A stretch of 64,000 nucleotides of DNA from Chiua virens (GCA_019787685.1 JAHNUO010000011.1:620001-684000); one strand, 5' to 3'; positions 43,858 to 54,537 are shown, counted from the first letter of the stretch. Translations and numbers: made by a program. The notes: generated from the sequence alone by a model not told the origin.

Positions 43858-45450
43858 CAGTGAGCAACAAAACTGATGCAATGTTTGTAGCATTTTGATT
43901 GAAGCATGAATATTGAGAGCCCTGTTGATGCTAGACCCCCTAACCTAGGTACCATTGGAAAGCCCTGATCAAGGGCTTTCCAATGGTATATGGGTTTATT
44001 ATGTAATTCTTACTATATCGGGAAATATGTCGAAATTGATGTGAGGTACTCATTGCATCAGTTTTGTTGCTGGTATAAGGGTATCACAAATTAGTATGAA
44101 GTGTATCCTCCTTTGGCTTTGATGACCTCCTGAACTCTTCTAGGCATGCTCTCAATCAATCTCTGATACTTCTCCACCCCAATCTTATACCATTCCACTT
44201 TAATCCTCTCCCAAAGTTCCAATATCCCCTTAGCTGGCTCAGGATACTCTGCAAGTCTTCTTTTGAGGAGAAACCATAGATGTTCTATGGGATTAAGGTC
44301 TGGAGACTGAGCAGGCCATACCATGACCTCAAATTCATGGTCATCAAGCCACTCCCTAGCCTTCCTGCTGGTGTGCTTGGGGTCATTATCTTGCTGGAAG
44401 ATAATGTCTTCTGGGGAAAATCCATAATCCACCAGAGTTTGTTGGAGTTCATCCTCCAAAATCTGCACATAGAGATCAGCATCCATCTTACCATCAATCT
44501 TGCAAGCCATTCCAACACCTTCCCAGGTCATACAGCCCCATAGCATCACTGATCCTCCCCCAAACTTAACTGTTCCCTCCACAATCCTGTTACTAAGACC
44601 CTCTCCTGCCCTTTTCCATGCCCATTTCCTGCCATCTGACCCAATGCGATTAATTTTGGTCTCATCTGACCATATAACTCACTTCCAGTCCTCAACAGTC
44701 CAATGCTGATGGCTTAGAGCAAAGTCCATCCTTGCTCTCCTATGATGCTGGGCAAGAAGAGGGCATTTTTGCTTCACTACAGCCTTCATACCAGCTTTCT
44801 TCAAGTGGCGGCGGATGGTCTGGGGGGACATAGAATGGTTCTTCACTTCTTGAAGTGTTTTGGTCACCTGAACTGCATTCTCAGCCTTCCCAGATCCAAT
44901 AAGATGAATAGCATGATGTATATCGGTAGGAGAAATGATGGAAGGACAACCACCAGAGGCTTTGGGTAGGTTGGGAAGATGTTTGGACCTGAGTCTACTA
45001 ATAGTAGATTGGTTGAGACCAGTAGATTGAGCAATTTGATGGGTTGATTGTCCCAATTCCAAGAGAGAGATAATATAATGAGTTTGGTCAACTGAAAGAG
45101 ATTTCATAATGGTGGTTGTGGACAAAGTGATAGTGTGTGTGTTTGTTTGTATCATGTTGAACTTATTACATGTCACATGATCCATTGCTTATGTAATAAC
45201 CACTTGCAATATGCATTTTGAATACTTTAGAGTGTCAGCAACAAAACTGATGCAATGAGTACCTCACATCAATTTCGAAATATTTCCCGATATAGTAAGA
45301 ATTACATAATAAACCCATATACCATTGGAATGCCCTTGATCAGGGCTTTCCAATGGTACCTAGATTAGTGGGTCTAGCATCAACAGGGCTCTCAATATTC
45401 ATGCTTCAATCAAAATGCTACAAACATTGCATCAGTTTTGTTGCTCACTG
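43858..45450 (-). mobile_element. Tc1/mariner element, nearly intact
   Basis: 1593 bp. The ends CAGTGAGCAACAAAACTGATGC are inverted at 45450, with TA duplicated (43856-43857 and 45451-45452). Each terminal region of about 210 bp holds an inner inverted copy (CATTGCATCAGTTTTGTTGCTG at about 44053, and its partner at 45235), an IR/DR-like arrangement. It encodes one transposase with a single stop. Confidence 0.92.
44091..45107 (-). pseudogene. Tc1 transposase, one internal stop
   Basis: From Met at 45107 (MKSLSVDQTHYIISLLELGQ), two helix-turn-helix regions (QSTHQIAQSTGLNQSTISRL; SPQTIRRHLKKAG) precede the DDE domain. This has IWSDETK (first Asp), QQDNDPKHTS (second Asp) and LNPIEHLW (Glu), with exactly 34 residues between the second Asp and the Glu (DD34E). 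About 338 residues, normal for Tc1. The only lesion is a TGA at 44679-44681 in EDWK-stop-VIWSDE, expected Arg (CGA). I chose this start because the LTR-like upstream extension to 45185 lacks conservation in the sister element. Confidence 0.88.
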
Positions 45451-46560
45451 TACGATAAAGATGGGTATATTATCGATGTCGTAAAGAAACAGTCTGACTA
45501 TGTTAATAAAGATCTCCCCGTGCCTTTGGATCACCACTGGTCAAGATCATTCATCCCCACCGCCACCCTTTGGTGCAGCATCCAGAACAATGTCTGGAAC
45601 ATTCCAGACAATGAACTTGTAGCTGCTCTGCAAACTATTTTCCATACAGTATACCTGGATGTCAAGTATCATGTCACTGCTTCTGGTTCAGTTTTTTCAC
45701 TGGTATGTAAAGAATTCATTCCAATGTGTGTGCTCACTTCTACTGTTAGACGAGCCAACAAGTAAGTGAGTAGCAGAGTAGTATTGGTTCCATAGCCCTC
45801 ATGATGATGGTCGATTTTTTCTTGAAGCTTGATGATGACACTGATACCATAGCAACTGCTGAATACGTGGCGACCAATTACCACTTCTTACGTGAAGATC
45901 AAGATGCCCCAATTGGTGGTTCAGAGTCAGATGGGCTTTTCCACTTACCCTTTCTTCTTGAGCTCATTGCAAGAACTCACCTTGTAGTTGCATCATCTGA
46001 TCTTGTGGAGATTCCGGGTTGGGATATGTGGGCAGTAGCTGGTGGAAAAAATGGAGCAGGGGTTGTAGCCCTTGCAGCTGTGGCAGTGAAAATCTTTTCA
46101 CTTCATTTGTCAAGTACTCATTCAGTTTCTATAACTAGCTTGAACGTGCTGTTACTCTCATTGCCAGGGGAGATGTTGATGTCGAGAAGGTTCAAGTGGA
46201 ATGGGCTGGCGGTGCTGAAGGCAAGAACAAGATCAAACTTCCCAAGGTTCTCTCAATCTGCTTACAGGTCGCGAAACTTCTGCTCCCTACCAATTTTCCT
46301 CTACCAATTGGGCCAGTGATATGGCCACTTACAAGGAATCGATTCAGAGGAGGGGGATGGATTTTGTCAAGGGTACATTTGTGGCTGCCCAAGCTCTCAA
46401 GCATCCAAAGAATGGTTCTGTGGACGGGGGTGATCTCATAGATAGTCCTCATACTGCACCCAACTCTTGTGCACTTTTGTGTAAGTCTAAGATTGCAATT
46501 TTCTTTTTTTTCATTGATCATCTGACATATGTTACTGATCTCCTTTAGAACCTTGCTGTA

Positions 46561-47110
46561 CTGTCCACTCTGTCATGTCCATTTTGCCCACCTGCAGTTT
46601 TCACCCCTTGTTGTCTGTGTTCCGTAAGACTGGCATTAAGTTTTGTTCGTTAATTGATGCCTGTTGCTGATTCACTTGTTAGCTCGATACCCTGGAGTGC
46701 CTTTTTGTCACTTTTGCCATTCATTACTGCTGTTTTCTCGCCACCATTCGTGCTCACCATCACATTCATGCTTGCCACTGCCACCATTTTCCTTTGCACT
46801 CTCATTATGTTTCCATTCCAGTTTGTCCCTGCTATTTTTCTCTCTTTCATTTTGCCATGCATCATCATGTTGCTGTTCTGTTCTTTCCTTTTTGTCGTCT
46901 ACACCATTTGCTTTGTTCCCTCACCATCATCACCATTTGTTGTTGCCGTTCTTTCCCCACTTGACCCAGTTGCTTTTATTTGTAATCTGACTACTATACC
47001 CTTTTTTTACCCTTTTTTTACTTGTGAAAATGTGTGCCAAGTGAACAAAGTGTGGATCAAGTGAAATGTAAGTGTATACAAGATAAAGACTTAGCTTGTC
47101 ACACCCTTAG
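46561..47110. other. Pyrimidine-rich stretch of the Plavaka element
   Basis: Strongly C/T-rich on the plus strand, with CATCACCATC-type simple sequence. Open frames here (for example 46654-47064) encode only hydrophobic low-complexity sequence, as expected from base composition. No domain seen. Confidence 0.5.
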
Positions 47111-47202
47111 CATGCTTTTTGGACCACATGCTTTTTTGAATCTTATTTGTGAGAAAAAGTACATATAAGGATAGCCAACTGGAGTGCTAAATTCCTGATG
47201 TC

Positions 47203-47699
47203 ATTGACAAAGAGATAAGTGGCTACATCATTGAGCCATGGTATGGCCTGATCATACACTCCATCAAATGTGGAGGGTTTTCCAAGGCAGAGCTCAACAG
47301 ATTTTTGTGGCTCATGGTGTGAGTTGGTGGCAGTGGTGCTGGGATGTAGATGACAAAGGGGTTCCAGACTGATACCAGTCCTGGGATATTCCTTCTTGGG
47401 GTCATAGGGGATGAGAAGGAAGTGAGGCTGGGGATGTCTAGGGATTCAGTAAGATGACTAGCTAGTTGCTGGGTTTCATCTTCCAATTCAGAGTGGTGGA
47501 TGTTGATGTCCAGGTCGTTCTCCTGAGGTTCAGAGGATGGTAAGGGGGGTTCGGGGTTGTTGTCTAATTGATCGGAGGGTAGGGGGTTGGATGACCTGAG
47601 TCTCCAGGTGGCAGTGATGGTTGGATGAGTGGGGTGTTCCGAGGAAATGGTGGGCAGCTAACTGTGTGAAGGCAGGCTGTAAGAATAGCCTTGATCTTA
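47203..47699 (-). pseudogene. Gag of J1, N-terminal part
   Basis: Minus-strand reading KPSTFDGVYDQAIPWLNDVA then TYLFVN ends at the Plavaka border. PSTFDGxYxxAxxWLxxVxxYL is the typical start of the gypsy Gag capsid domain. A further upstream frame (ETQQLASHLTESLDIPSLTS) may be the N-terminus in another phase. Confidence 0.7.
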
Positions 47700-48326
47700 T
47701 GTTACAATAGCTCTGGGTAGGAACTAGCATAGCCACAAAAGCACTAAGTACCAAGTGGCTGTGATAACTCAAACACCACCACTTGGTATGTGGTGCGCTA
47801 GATGAGTAGAATGAGGGATTACTGGTCAGTGGGTTGCTACCAGTGAGATAAGTGAGAACTTAGGCATTGCTAAGATGTCCAGTTGGAAATCTATATCTGA
47901 GGGACCAAGGGTCAAGGGTTGACTGCATTAAGTCCAAGTCGTTGAGGGATCACAGGGGTGTTCCCAAGTGGAGCAGTGATACTCAGCTAGATTGTGGAGA
48001 TCAAGACTAGAGTACAAGAGTATCGCTGCAAGGTATTTATACTATGAGAATTGTGCATGGACCAGGAGTCCAAAAGGGATGGCCAGGAAGAGCAGAATAG
48101 ATAAAGGCCAAAAGGAGGAATTGTACGATACAAAGGCAGCAGACAATGATAAAGAGGAAATGACTGATACGACAGCATCAGATGATAACGAGAAAGGAAT
48201 GAGCAAGCACACGGGTTAAGCCGGCATGGGTTACATAAATGAAAGAAGGAATGAAGTATGGATGAATGTATGAGGATACTAGGTATCAAGCATAGTGAAG
48301 TAATACAAGTGAAGAAAATTGTAACA
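47700..48326 (-). repeat. 5' LTR of J1
   Basis: 627 bp. On plus it reads TGTTACAATAGCTCTGGG...AAAATTGTAACA. The AGGCC duplication follows at 48327. It is about the same length as the rejoined 3' LTR and shares its TATAAATACC promoter motif (minus, near 48040). Confidence 0.92.
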
Positions 48327-48331
48327 AGGCC

Positions 48332-49165
48332 CAGAAGGCCAAATAGGCAAGAAGATTAAGTTGATCATTGATGAAGGCGATTGGGACTGCCAGATCATTA
48401 GAGATGATGCCCAGAGCACCCTAGAATGTGCAACAAGCAACCAAAGCTAGTGCTTTGTCAAAACAAAGGTGCAATGTCGAGATAGAGGCCCAGGAGGGCA
48501 AAAGAAGGTCCAATCAATGTCAGGAGATGTCGAAGGCAAAGTGCAGCATCAAAATGCTTCAAGATGAGTCGGATATGATGGGAGAGGTCCCTGGATGGAT
48601 GGCATAACAACCAACAAATGCTATGACTCAAAACAAGTCAAAATGGCATTGGTAGCTAAAAGAGACACAAGTCAGCAAGAACACTATGAACAAACAAAAC
48701 ACAACATACCTAGGCCATCCAAATCACCAAACCATCATCCCAGATGATCTACCAACCTCCTGAACCCACCATGACAATGAGGAAAGCTCAAAATGCGATC
48801 TAGAAAGGTTAGCAGAGCAGAATTGAGTAAAGAGACTCACCAGATCAAATGATTGTGTCAAAGCCAAATTGGATGCATCACATGGAAGGTCCTGATGCTG
48901 GGGGAGCATCCCACACTGAGACAAGTGAGCAGAATGACTCTAGAGTCAAGAGTGAATGCATGCACACACAGATATGTAGCAAGAGCACAATTAGCCAAGC
49001 CATGATTTCCATATATGGACATTGACCGAGCACAGCCTCATTGAGACTCATGCCACAACAGCAACAACACTCATTCAAAGTGAAGGTTATTTTTATTGGA
49101 ACAAGGTTTTTTATTTCATTTTTTACCTATTCCTTTGAGCTTCCTCCATACTCCTTGAGGGGGAG
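48332..49165 (+). other. 3' internal region of element F
   Basis: Continuation of F beyond J1, with no recognisable domain and frequent stops, ending in the polypurine tract TTGAGGGGGAG at 49155-49165. No RT or integrase motif in any frame. Confidence 0.6.
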
Positions 49166-49287
49166 TGTTGTAAATCTGAGATTTGAGTCAGTTTGTATGG
49201 ACTCAATATAGTAGATTACATAAGCTGACCTTATATTGGTCATTAGCTACTGCAGTTTCTGTAGTGACTACACTATAGTTTTCTACA
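49166..49287 (+). repeat. 3' LTR of F
   Basis: 122 bp, nearly identical to 17729-17850, followed by the ACTAC duplication (49288-49292) and the continuation of the H Gag. Confidence 0.92.
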
Positions 49288-49292
49288 ACTAC

Positions 49293-49547
49293 CCGAAGGA
49301 TTGTCCCAAGCCAAAGAATCAATGCAGAGAATGCCACTTCTATGGCAGTGGATATAATAAGGACTGTTCCAAATCAAGGAAAGTCCGATCAACAACAAAT
49401 GAAGGTAAGAAGCAAACCTCTTCTACTTCCACCAAAGGTCACAAAAGAAGCTTCACCACCATTCATGGGATGGACCCCAAACAAGTGCAGGCATATTATT
49501 ATGACAAGTATAAAACGGAAAAGAAAGGAAAAGGCAAAGTGAACTGA
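49293..49547 (+). pseudogene. Gag of H, C-terminal part
   Basis: Begins CCGAAGGATTGTCCC, completing the zinc knuckle started at 17724 (CFNCEAQGHY|PKDC). A second Cys-rich segment (NQCRECHFYG, then YNKDC) follows, then the basic tail KRSFTTIHGMDPKQVQAYYY and KGKGKVN before the stop. This is nucleic-acid binding in a retrotransposon capsid protein. Confidence 0.8.
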
Positions 49548-49980
49548 GTATACTGGGATCTCATGTTCACCAACCCCTTCCAAAATATTATGAAAACACT
49601 ATCTCTTTAGAGTCTGTCCACATTGCTAACCTTATACTTCGGCAAACTTTTTACAACTTGTCAACTTCGCTAAAGTGCTGCATGCGGTGTGCTGACTATG
49701 CCATGGCCAGAGACTACTGTGACACTGGCATGACAGGTACAAGCCTAGCAGCTCTCCTGAAGGAGTTCCGCCCACTAGCCATCACTCAGAACCCCTGCAC
49801 CGACCTGAAGGACCTCCGTCCCACAACACTTCATTGTGGGACTGTTTCCTTGCCAAGAAACAGTTGAATTGATAAAAGGCTATCAGATTATTGACCATGA
49901 GTACTTCAGTATCCACCATGGACCTTGACGCAGCATGAATCCTCATTCACAGTGAACTTGAGTGCTAATGATGGCTTGTT

Positions 49981-51290
49981 TTGCTCCTTTCAATGGTCGT
50001 TGCGCATGTCACTTACTATTACGGTCTCCTCTTTCTCTCAAAGCGCGAGAAAATTCCATTCCATACCTCTATTCTGATGGGTGGAGGGTGGATCCTTGAA
50101 CTCCTCAGTGGTCACCCCAATTGGATCAAGACTTCTCTTGGCATCTCTCATGATGTTTTTGATGTGCTCATTCAAGTTATGAGGGAGGATGTCTTCAGGG
50201 ATTCATGCCGTGGAATTTCGGTTGCAGAGCAGCTTGGGGTATTCCTATATACTTGTGTGACTGGTCTCAGTACCCATCATGTTGCAGAGAGGTTCCAACA
50301 CTCACCGACTACAATATCCATGTATGTCTGTCATCCACTCAGTTTCATTATCAGATGATGACAAACTCGATAACCTTCACAGATACTTCAAAGACCTGTT
50401 GGATTTTTCTCATCTGGACACTTTTACGCCTCTAATGTCAAGTTACCAACCATGGACACCCTGGTATCAAACAAGATCACCTCCAATCCCCGCTTCTGCT
50501 ACTTCAGTGACTGCATTGGTGCAGTTGATGGGACTCATATCTGGGTGTTTGTGCCACTTGAGGAGCACATGAACATGTGGAACAGGAAGAGGTTCCTTTC
50601 TCAAAACTGCCTCTTCATCTGCAACTTTGAGCTCCTCTTTACATATGTGGTGACAGGGTGGGATGGCACAACTGCAGATGCAACAATGTGGCACGATGCA
50701 CACTCTGATGATCTGACCATTCCTGAGGGCAAGTACATCCTTGCCGATGCCAGATTTGGTGGATCAAGCACACTTCTCATTCCATATTGAGGAGTTTGAT
50801 ATCACTTGAAGGAATGGAGACAAGCTAACTTACGGTTAGAAGAAACTTTCATATACCAGTCTGAGTGCTACTTGGATATTCACAGAATGCCCTAGCCCCC
50901 AAGACAAAAAGGAATTATTCAATCTTCAACATGCCAATCTTTGAAACGTCATCGAACGTATTTTTGGAGTACTCAAACAACAGTGGCAAATCTTGCTCCT
51001 CCCCCCTGAATACAACATGGATGTTCAGGTGCATATCCCAGCAGCATTATGTGCTATCCATAACTTCATTCAGCACCTTGATCCAGACACATTTTTTATC
51101 CCTGAGTTCCAAGCACAACACTTGGAAAATATCCAAGACAACGACAACACTGGTGATTTGGGAGTCCTTGCAGAGGGTCCTGTCGGTACAGCTGAGTGGC
51201 AGAGGGCAAAGGAACGGCGGGACACAATCACAGAACAAATGTGGCAGGATTACTATAGGGAATCAAGGGAACAGGGATTTGAACATATGT
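49981..51290 (+). pseudogene. Harbinger transposase (DDE_Tnp_4 type)
   Basis: An N-terminal helix-turn-helix region (ISVAEQLGVFLYTCVTGLST, HHVAERFQHSPTTISMY) comes first, with an intron-like gap near 50325-50358. The nuclease domain follows: CIGAVDGTHIWVFVP (first Asp), TGWDGTTADATMWHDA, YILADARFG (second Asp), LLIPY-stop-GV, then NVIERIFGVLKQQWQILLLP (Glu) in another frame at about 50943-51000. VHIPAALCAIHNFI ends the fold. Two TGA stops and one or two frameshifts. About 400 residues, as usual. Confidence 0.8.
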
Positions 51291-51456
51291 AACTACAACT
51301 ACAGTGATCTACATGATGTGGTTCTCCTACTGACTAGGCAACAGTGAAGAAACATCCATGGACATGGTTGTTTGTACCGTATGATCACTCTGCATGCCAT
51401 GACATTCAAGTTGAGATCACGTGAGTTGGATGACTGCAAATTTGCCTGCTAGCACA

Positions 51457-52119
51457 TGTTACGATAGTTCCGGGTAGGACCTAGCATAGCCACAAAAGCA
51501 CTAAGTACCAAGTGGCTGCAATAACTCAAACAACCACCACTTGATACATGGTGCGCTGAAGAGTTGAACGAGGGTTTCTGGTCAGCTGGTTGCTACCAGA
51601 GAGATGAGTGAAGACTCAGGCATTGCTGAGAATTGTCCTGTTGGGAATCTATACCCGAGGGACAGTTGAGGGTTGACTTCAATGAGTCCGAGTGTTCAAG
51701 GGATGGCTGGAGAAGTCCCTGGTCAAGTGGTCACAAGGAAGGTTCTGAGTGGAGCAGTGATACTCAGCTACATAGATTGCAGAGATCAAGACTAGGGTAC
51801 AGGAGTAACACTGCGAGGTATTTATACTGTGTAAATTGTGCATGGACCAAGAGACTAAAAGGGATGGCCAAGAAGAGTGGAAGGGATAAAGGCCAAAAGG
51901 AGGAATCATACGATGTGATGGCAGTGGACAATGATGAAGAAGAAATGACAAATGCGAAGCCATTGGATGATGACATGAAAGGTAAAGAGTAAGCATGTGG
52001 GTAATGCCAATGCTGGTTATGTAAAGAAAATGAAGTATGGATAAACGTACGATGATACCTAGGTATCAAGTAAAGAGAAGTAGTACAAGTGAAATGAAGG
52101 AAAGAAAGAAATTGTAACA
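51457..52119 (-). repeat. J solo LTR inside Harbinger
   Basis: 663 bp, TGTTACGATAGTTCC...AAATTGTAACA, flanked by GCACA (51452-51456 and 52120-52124). It lies between the transposase gene and the Myb-like gene. Confidence 0.93.
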
Positions 52120-52145
52120 GCACATACGTCGTTGTCACAACAATC

Positions 52146-53692
52146 ATGCTGTCTAGCTCAGAAAGCAACACACCAGCATCAAACAGATTAGTTGGATCAC
52201 GGTCATCGGGAAGGTCACACTGTTCCACCAGAGGGGTGGAAGCAAGTAATCAGCCTGCAAACTCACTGCCAGTGGCAGGTGGGAAAGGGAAAGGGAAAGG
52301 GAAAGGTCCAAGTCACTCGACTGGCCAAACAACATGGACCTCATCTGAAACTAATGAATTTGTCAAGATACTCGTATTCTATCATGCATCAGCCCGGGCA
52401 GGAGACAATAATTTCAGGGAGGAGTCATTTAATAAGGCTGTATTGGAACTCAACATGAAGTTCCCTTCTCAATGGGTGCCAAAGACAGGCAAGTCTTGCC
52501 GATCAAAGTGGGCCAATGTATGTTTTCACAGCTTCTCAAGATTGTAGATCAAATGTTGACTCACACTGTATTGAAGATCAAGAGCAAATATACTCTGATC
52601 GGTCAGATCAGATCAGCATCCAGGTTTCACTACGACAATGTAAGGGGGGCTACAGTTGATGACAACACTCGACCTGCATCGGAATGCTTTTGCAAGGCAG
52701 GTAGAGCATTTGACTTCAAACTGTTTTTTTCACCCTATTTATTTTTTTCAGTCACATTCAGGTGCAGCAAGGTATGAGAAGAATCCATGGCCCTATTGGG
52801 ATGATGTCACCCCCCTCATGTCTGCTATCCCCAAGAAAATGCACGTTCACCATCCCGCAGCAACCAAGTCAAAGTGACATGGAAAACAGCCTGGACCCTC
52901 CACAGATACCACTTCCCATAGCCTCACCTCTGAGTTGCACCATGCTCCAACTCAGTCCATGAGTAGTGTTACCATGAACCAGTTGGCCAAGATGGCCATT
53001 CATGATGTAGACCCAAACCCCACTGCTCCAACATCATTCATGTTCTCAGATCCAAATTCAATCCCTCTATCGACACCATCTTCCAAATACCTTTCCTCCC
53101 ACCCCCCTGCTGGGCCACAATCCACTGTCTCTATGGCATCGACTAGTATGATGATGAGCATCAGCCAGAGGCAAATGGTGGGCAGTGTTGCTGGGTCACA
53201 CAGCAGGTCAGAAAGGAAGAGAAAGGCAGATAGTGTCATTGGATCACAGGCCAGCAGGACAACAAGTTCAGTGAAGTGCACCTGCCCAATGTCCGCCACC
53301 ACACAAGCCCAGACTGCCGGGGCCAAGGCCTTGCAAAAGCTATCCATGTTCTTTGATAACGTGAACCCTGTGATCTTGCAACCTGTCTCTCTTGCTCATT
53401 GGGACTTCCACAGATGCTACCGCACCCGCTTCCACCTACTACCATTGCTCCAACTCAAACCTCCGACAATGACTATATCGAGCATGCCACAGAAGCACTC
53501 ATGATATTTAAACTTTCACCAGTGGAGAACAATGACCTTGCAAATTACATGAGCAATCCACAGAATAAAACCAGGGTCAAGTTCTTTCTCAAATTTGATG
53601 CACTATCATGTGAGCTGTGGATCAAGAATACACTGGCTGAAATCCAGGCTAAAATGGACTACAACACTGTGACTGAGCAGGCAAACATATAG
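52146..53692 (+). pseudogene. Myb/SANT-like DNA-binding protein of Harbinger
   Basis: A Ser- and Gly/Lys-rich N-terminus precedes TTWTSSETNEFVKILVFYHA, GDNNFREESFNKAVLELN and WVPKTGKSCRSKWAN, a Myb_DNA-bind_3-like domain. A short intron and frame changes follow to NPWPYWDDVTPLMS at about 52785. The C-terminal half is Ser/Thr-rich with a basic motif (GSHSRSERKRKADS) and a helical end. In Harbinger elements this protein binds the element ends and recruits the transposase to the nucleus. This copy is broken into three or four frames. Confidence 0.75.
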
Positions 53693-53875
53693 TTGGTATT
53701 TGATGTATGATGACCTATACTATGTACCGAGAAATTGTAGTCACATGTGTACAATTCAGAGCCTCCCCACCAACCCCAGCCATAGCGCGGCGGCACACCA
53801 CATGTGGCACTTTAGCAAAGTTGACAAGTTGTAAAAAGTTTGCCGAAGTATAAGTTTGGCAATGTGGACAGACTC

Positions 53876-54500
53876 TAAGTTAGGATTTGACTTCTCATAC
53901 TCAACTGACAAACATCCCAAGCAAGACATAAAAAGGCCTAACTCACCAAAAACAAAAGATAATGGAAGCGATGACAGCATCTCTGCAGAGTGCGGCAGAC
54001 ACAATAGTTCCATGCTTAATTCTATCACAAAACCAATACCCAATGGGTCTTGTATTAGATCAACATTGTTTGAAAAAGAAATTTCCTTGCCAATATTGGT
54101 ATTCCCAGTAAACCAAATCAGTTATGTCAGAGCAAAAGTGCTTTTAGACAGTGGAGCTAATTAAAGATTACATCACTAAACATAAACTCCTATGTATGTC
54201 ACATGTTACCACACCCAATACAAGTCTTCAATGTAGATGGAACCAAGAACCAATCAGGCTCTATCACTAACATGACACAAATCTTGATCAATTACAAAGA
54301 TCACAGGGAGATGGTGGATGCTGAAATTATCGACCTTCAAAAGAATGACCTTATCCTTGGATTCACATGGTTAAAGCACCACAATCCCCATATAGACTGG
54401 ATGACAGGCATGGTCACAATGCAGAGATGTCCTGTGGAATGCCATTCCCAGGATGAAGATAATTTCTTGGACTGCATAAAACAGAAGAACTAAGATATGC
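53876..54500 (+). pseudogene. Protease of H
   Basis: Open frame to 54163 ending ISYVRAKVLLDSGAN (retropepsin DSGA), then a stop and a frame change. IIDLQKNDLILGFTWLKHHN at about 54340 is the conserved ILG motif. Upstream sequence is a linker without known domain. Confidence 0.75.
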
Positions 54501-54537
54501 AAACTCTATCATGGAATCTTGAATTTTTACCACAAAC

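Larger units (their letters stand above)
41461..46560 (+). pseudogene. Multi-exon partner gene of the Plavaka element, unknown function
   Basis: Plus-strand exons with short introns, divergent from the transposase. Exon region 1 (about 41570-41900) is a charged helix (EKATNKTIDSLALIELEAEA). Region 2 (42410-43020) is Ser-rich and split by a MITE. Region 3 (43130-43530) has five repeats of about 26 residues (MPPPSQLRIPSSILQCKSSE-like). Region 4 (43690-43857) runs into the Tc1. Region 5 (45453-46480) includes KDGYIIDVVKKQSDYVNKDL, WSRSFIPTATLWCSIQNNVW, LLELIARTHLVV and MATYKESIQRRGMDFVKGTF. I do not recognise a family. Removing MITE and Tc1 keeps the frames (SSRSST; QKWTYDKDG). It may assist transposition or be captured host sequence. 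Confidence 0.5.
34527..47200 (-). mobile_element. Plavaka (CACTA-like) DNA transposon, 12.7 kb
   Basis: The left end is CATCAGGAATTTAGCA. The right end is its reverse complement (TGCTAAATTCCTGATG), and inverted similarity continues through TACTTTTTCTCAC. A 2-bp duplication (TC at 34525-34526 and 47201-47202) is compatible with CACTA-type insertion. Removing the element with one TC restores the J1 Gag frame. Content: transposase (minus, 41306-37103), a captured SNF2 fragment (37091-36160), a tandem repeat (36170-35500) and a multi-exon partner gene (plus, 41461-46560). Later insertions: a solo LTR, a MITE and a Tc1. Confidence 0.85.
19182..48326 (-). mobile_element. Ty3/gypsy element J1 with post-integrase ORF
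   Basis: Minus-strand element, with 5' LTR 48326-47700 and 3' LTR 28219-19182 (split twice). AGGCC lies outside both ends (19177-19181 and 48327-48331). Internal order on the minus strand: Gag start (47699-47203), [Plavaka], Gag (34526-33722), protease, [MITE, LTR], RT, RNase H, core-deleted integrase, chromodomain, extra zinc-knuckle ORF and polypurine tract (TCTGGGGGTAA) before the 3' LTR. Three solo LTR relatives or copies elsewhere (22864, 51457) show the family was active. J1 itself is dead. Confidence 0.9.
17729..49287 (+). mobile_element. Copia-like GAG-only element F with 122-bp LTRs
   Basis: The LTRs 17729-17850 and 49166-49287 are almost identical (TGTTGTAAATCTGAG...GTTTTCTACA). 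ACTAC flanks both sides (17724-17728 and 49288-49292). Excluding the nested J1, the element is about 2.4 kb. It has a primer-site-like GGTTATGAGCCC after the 5' LTR, a Gag-like N-terminus, a long Glu/Gln/Pro-rich decayed region and a polypurine tract (TTGAGGGGGAG) before the 3' LTR. It has no protease, RT or integrase, so it fits the non-autonomous TR-GAG/LARD class. All non-F sequence inside it belongs to J1. Confidence 0.88.
49610..53875 (+). mobile_element. PIF/Harbinger element with its two usual genes
   Basis: Inverted repeats of about 100 bp: GAGTCTGTCCACATTGC at 49610 and its reverse complement ending 53875, with clear similarity to about 49715 and back to about 53765. It contains a DDE transposase (49981-51290) and a Myb/SANT-like protein (52146-53692), the two-gene makeup expected of Harbinger elements. 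Flanks read TTTA and TAAG; only TA is directly shared, so the typical 3-bp duplication cannot be confirmed. It is inserted in H between Gag and protease, and is interrupted by a J solo LTR. Confidence 0.85.

Noticed and set aside
46654..47064. 136-codon hydrophobic open frame that could pass as a membrane protein
   Set aside because: It lies in a strongly pyrimidine-rich tract, where any frame gives Phe/Ser/Leu/Pro-rich hydrophobic peptides. No start context, domain or conservation is visible.
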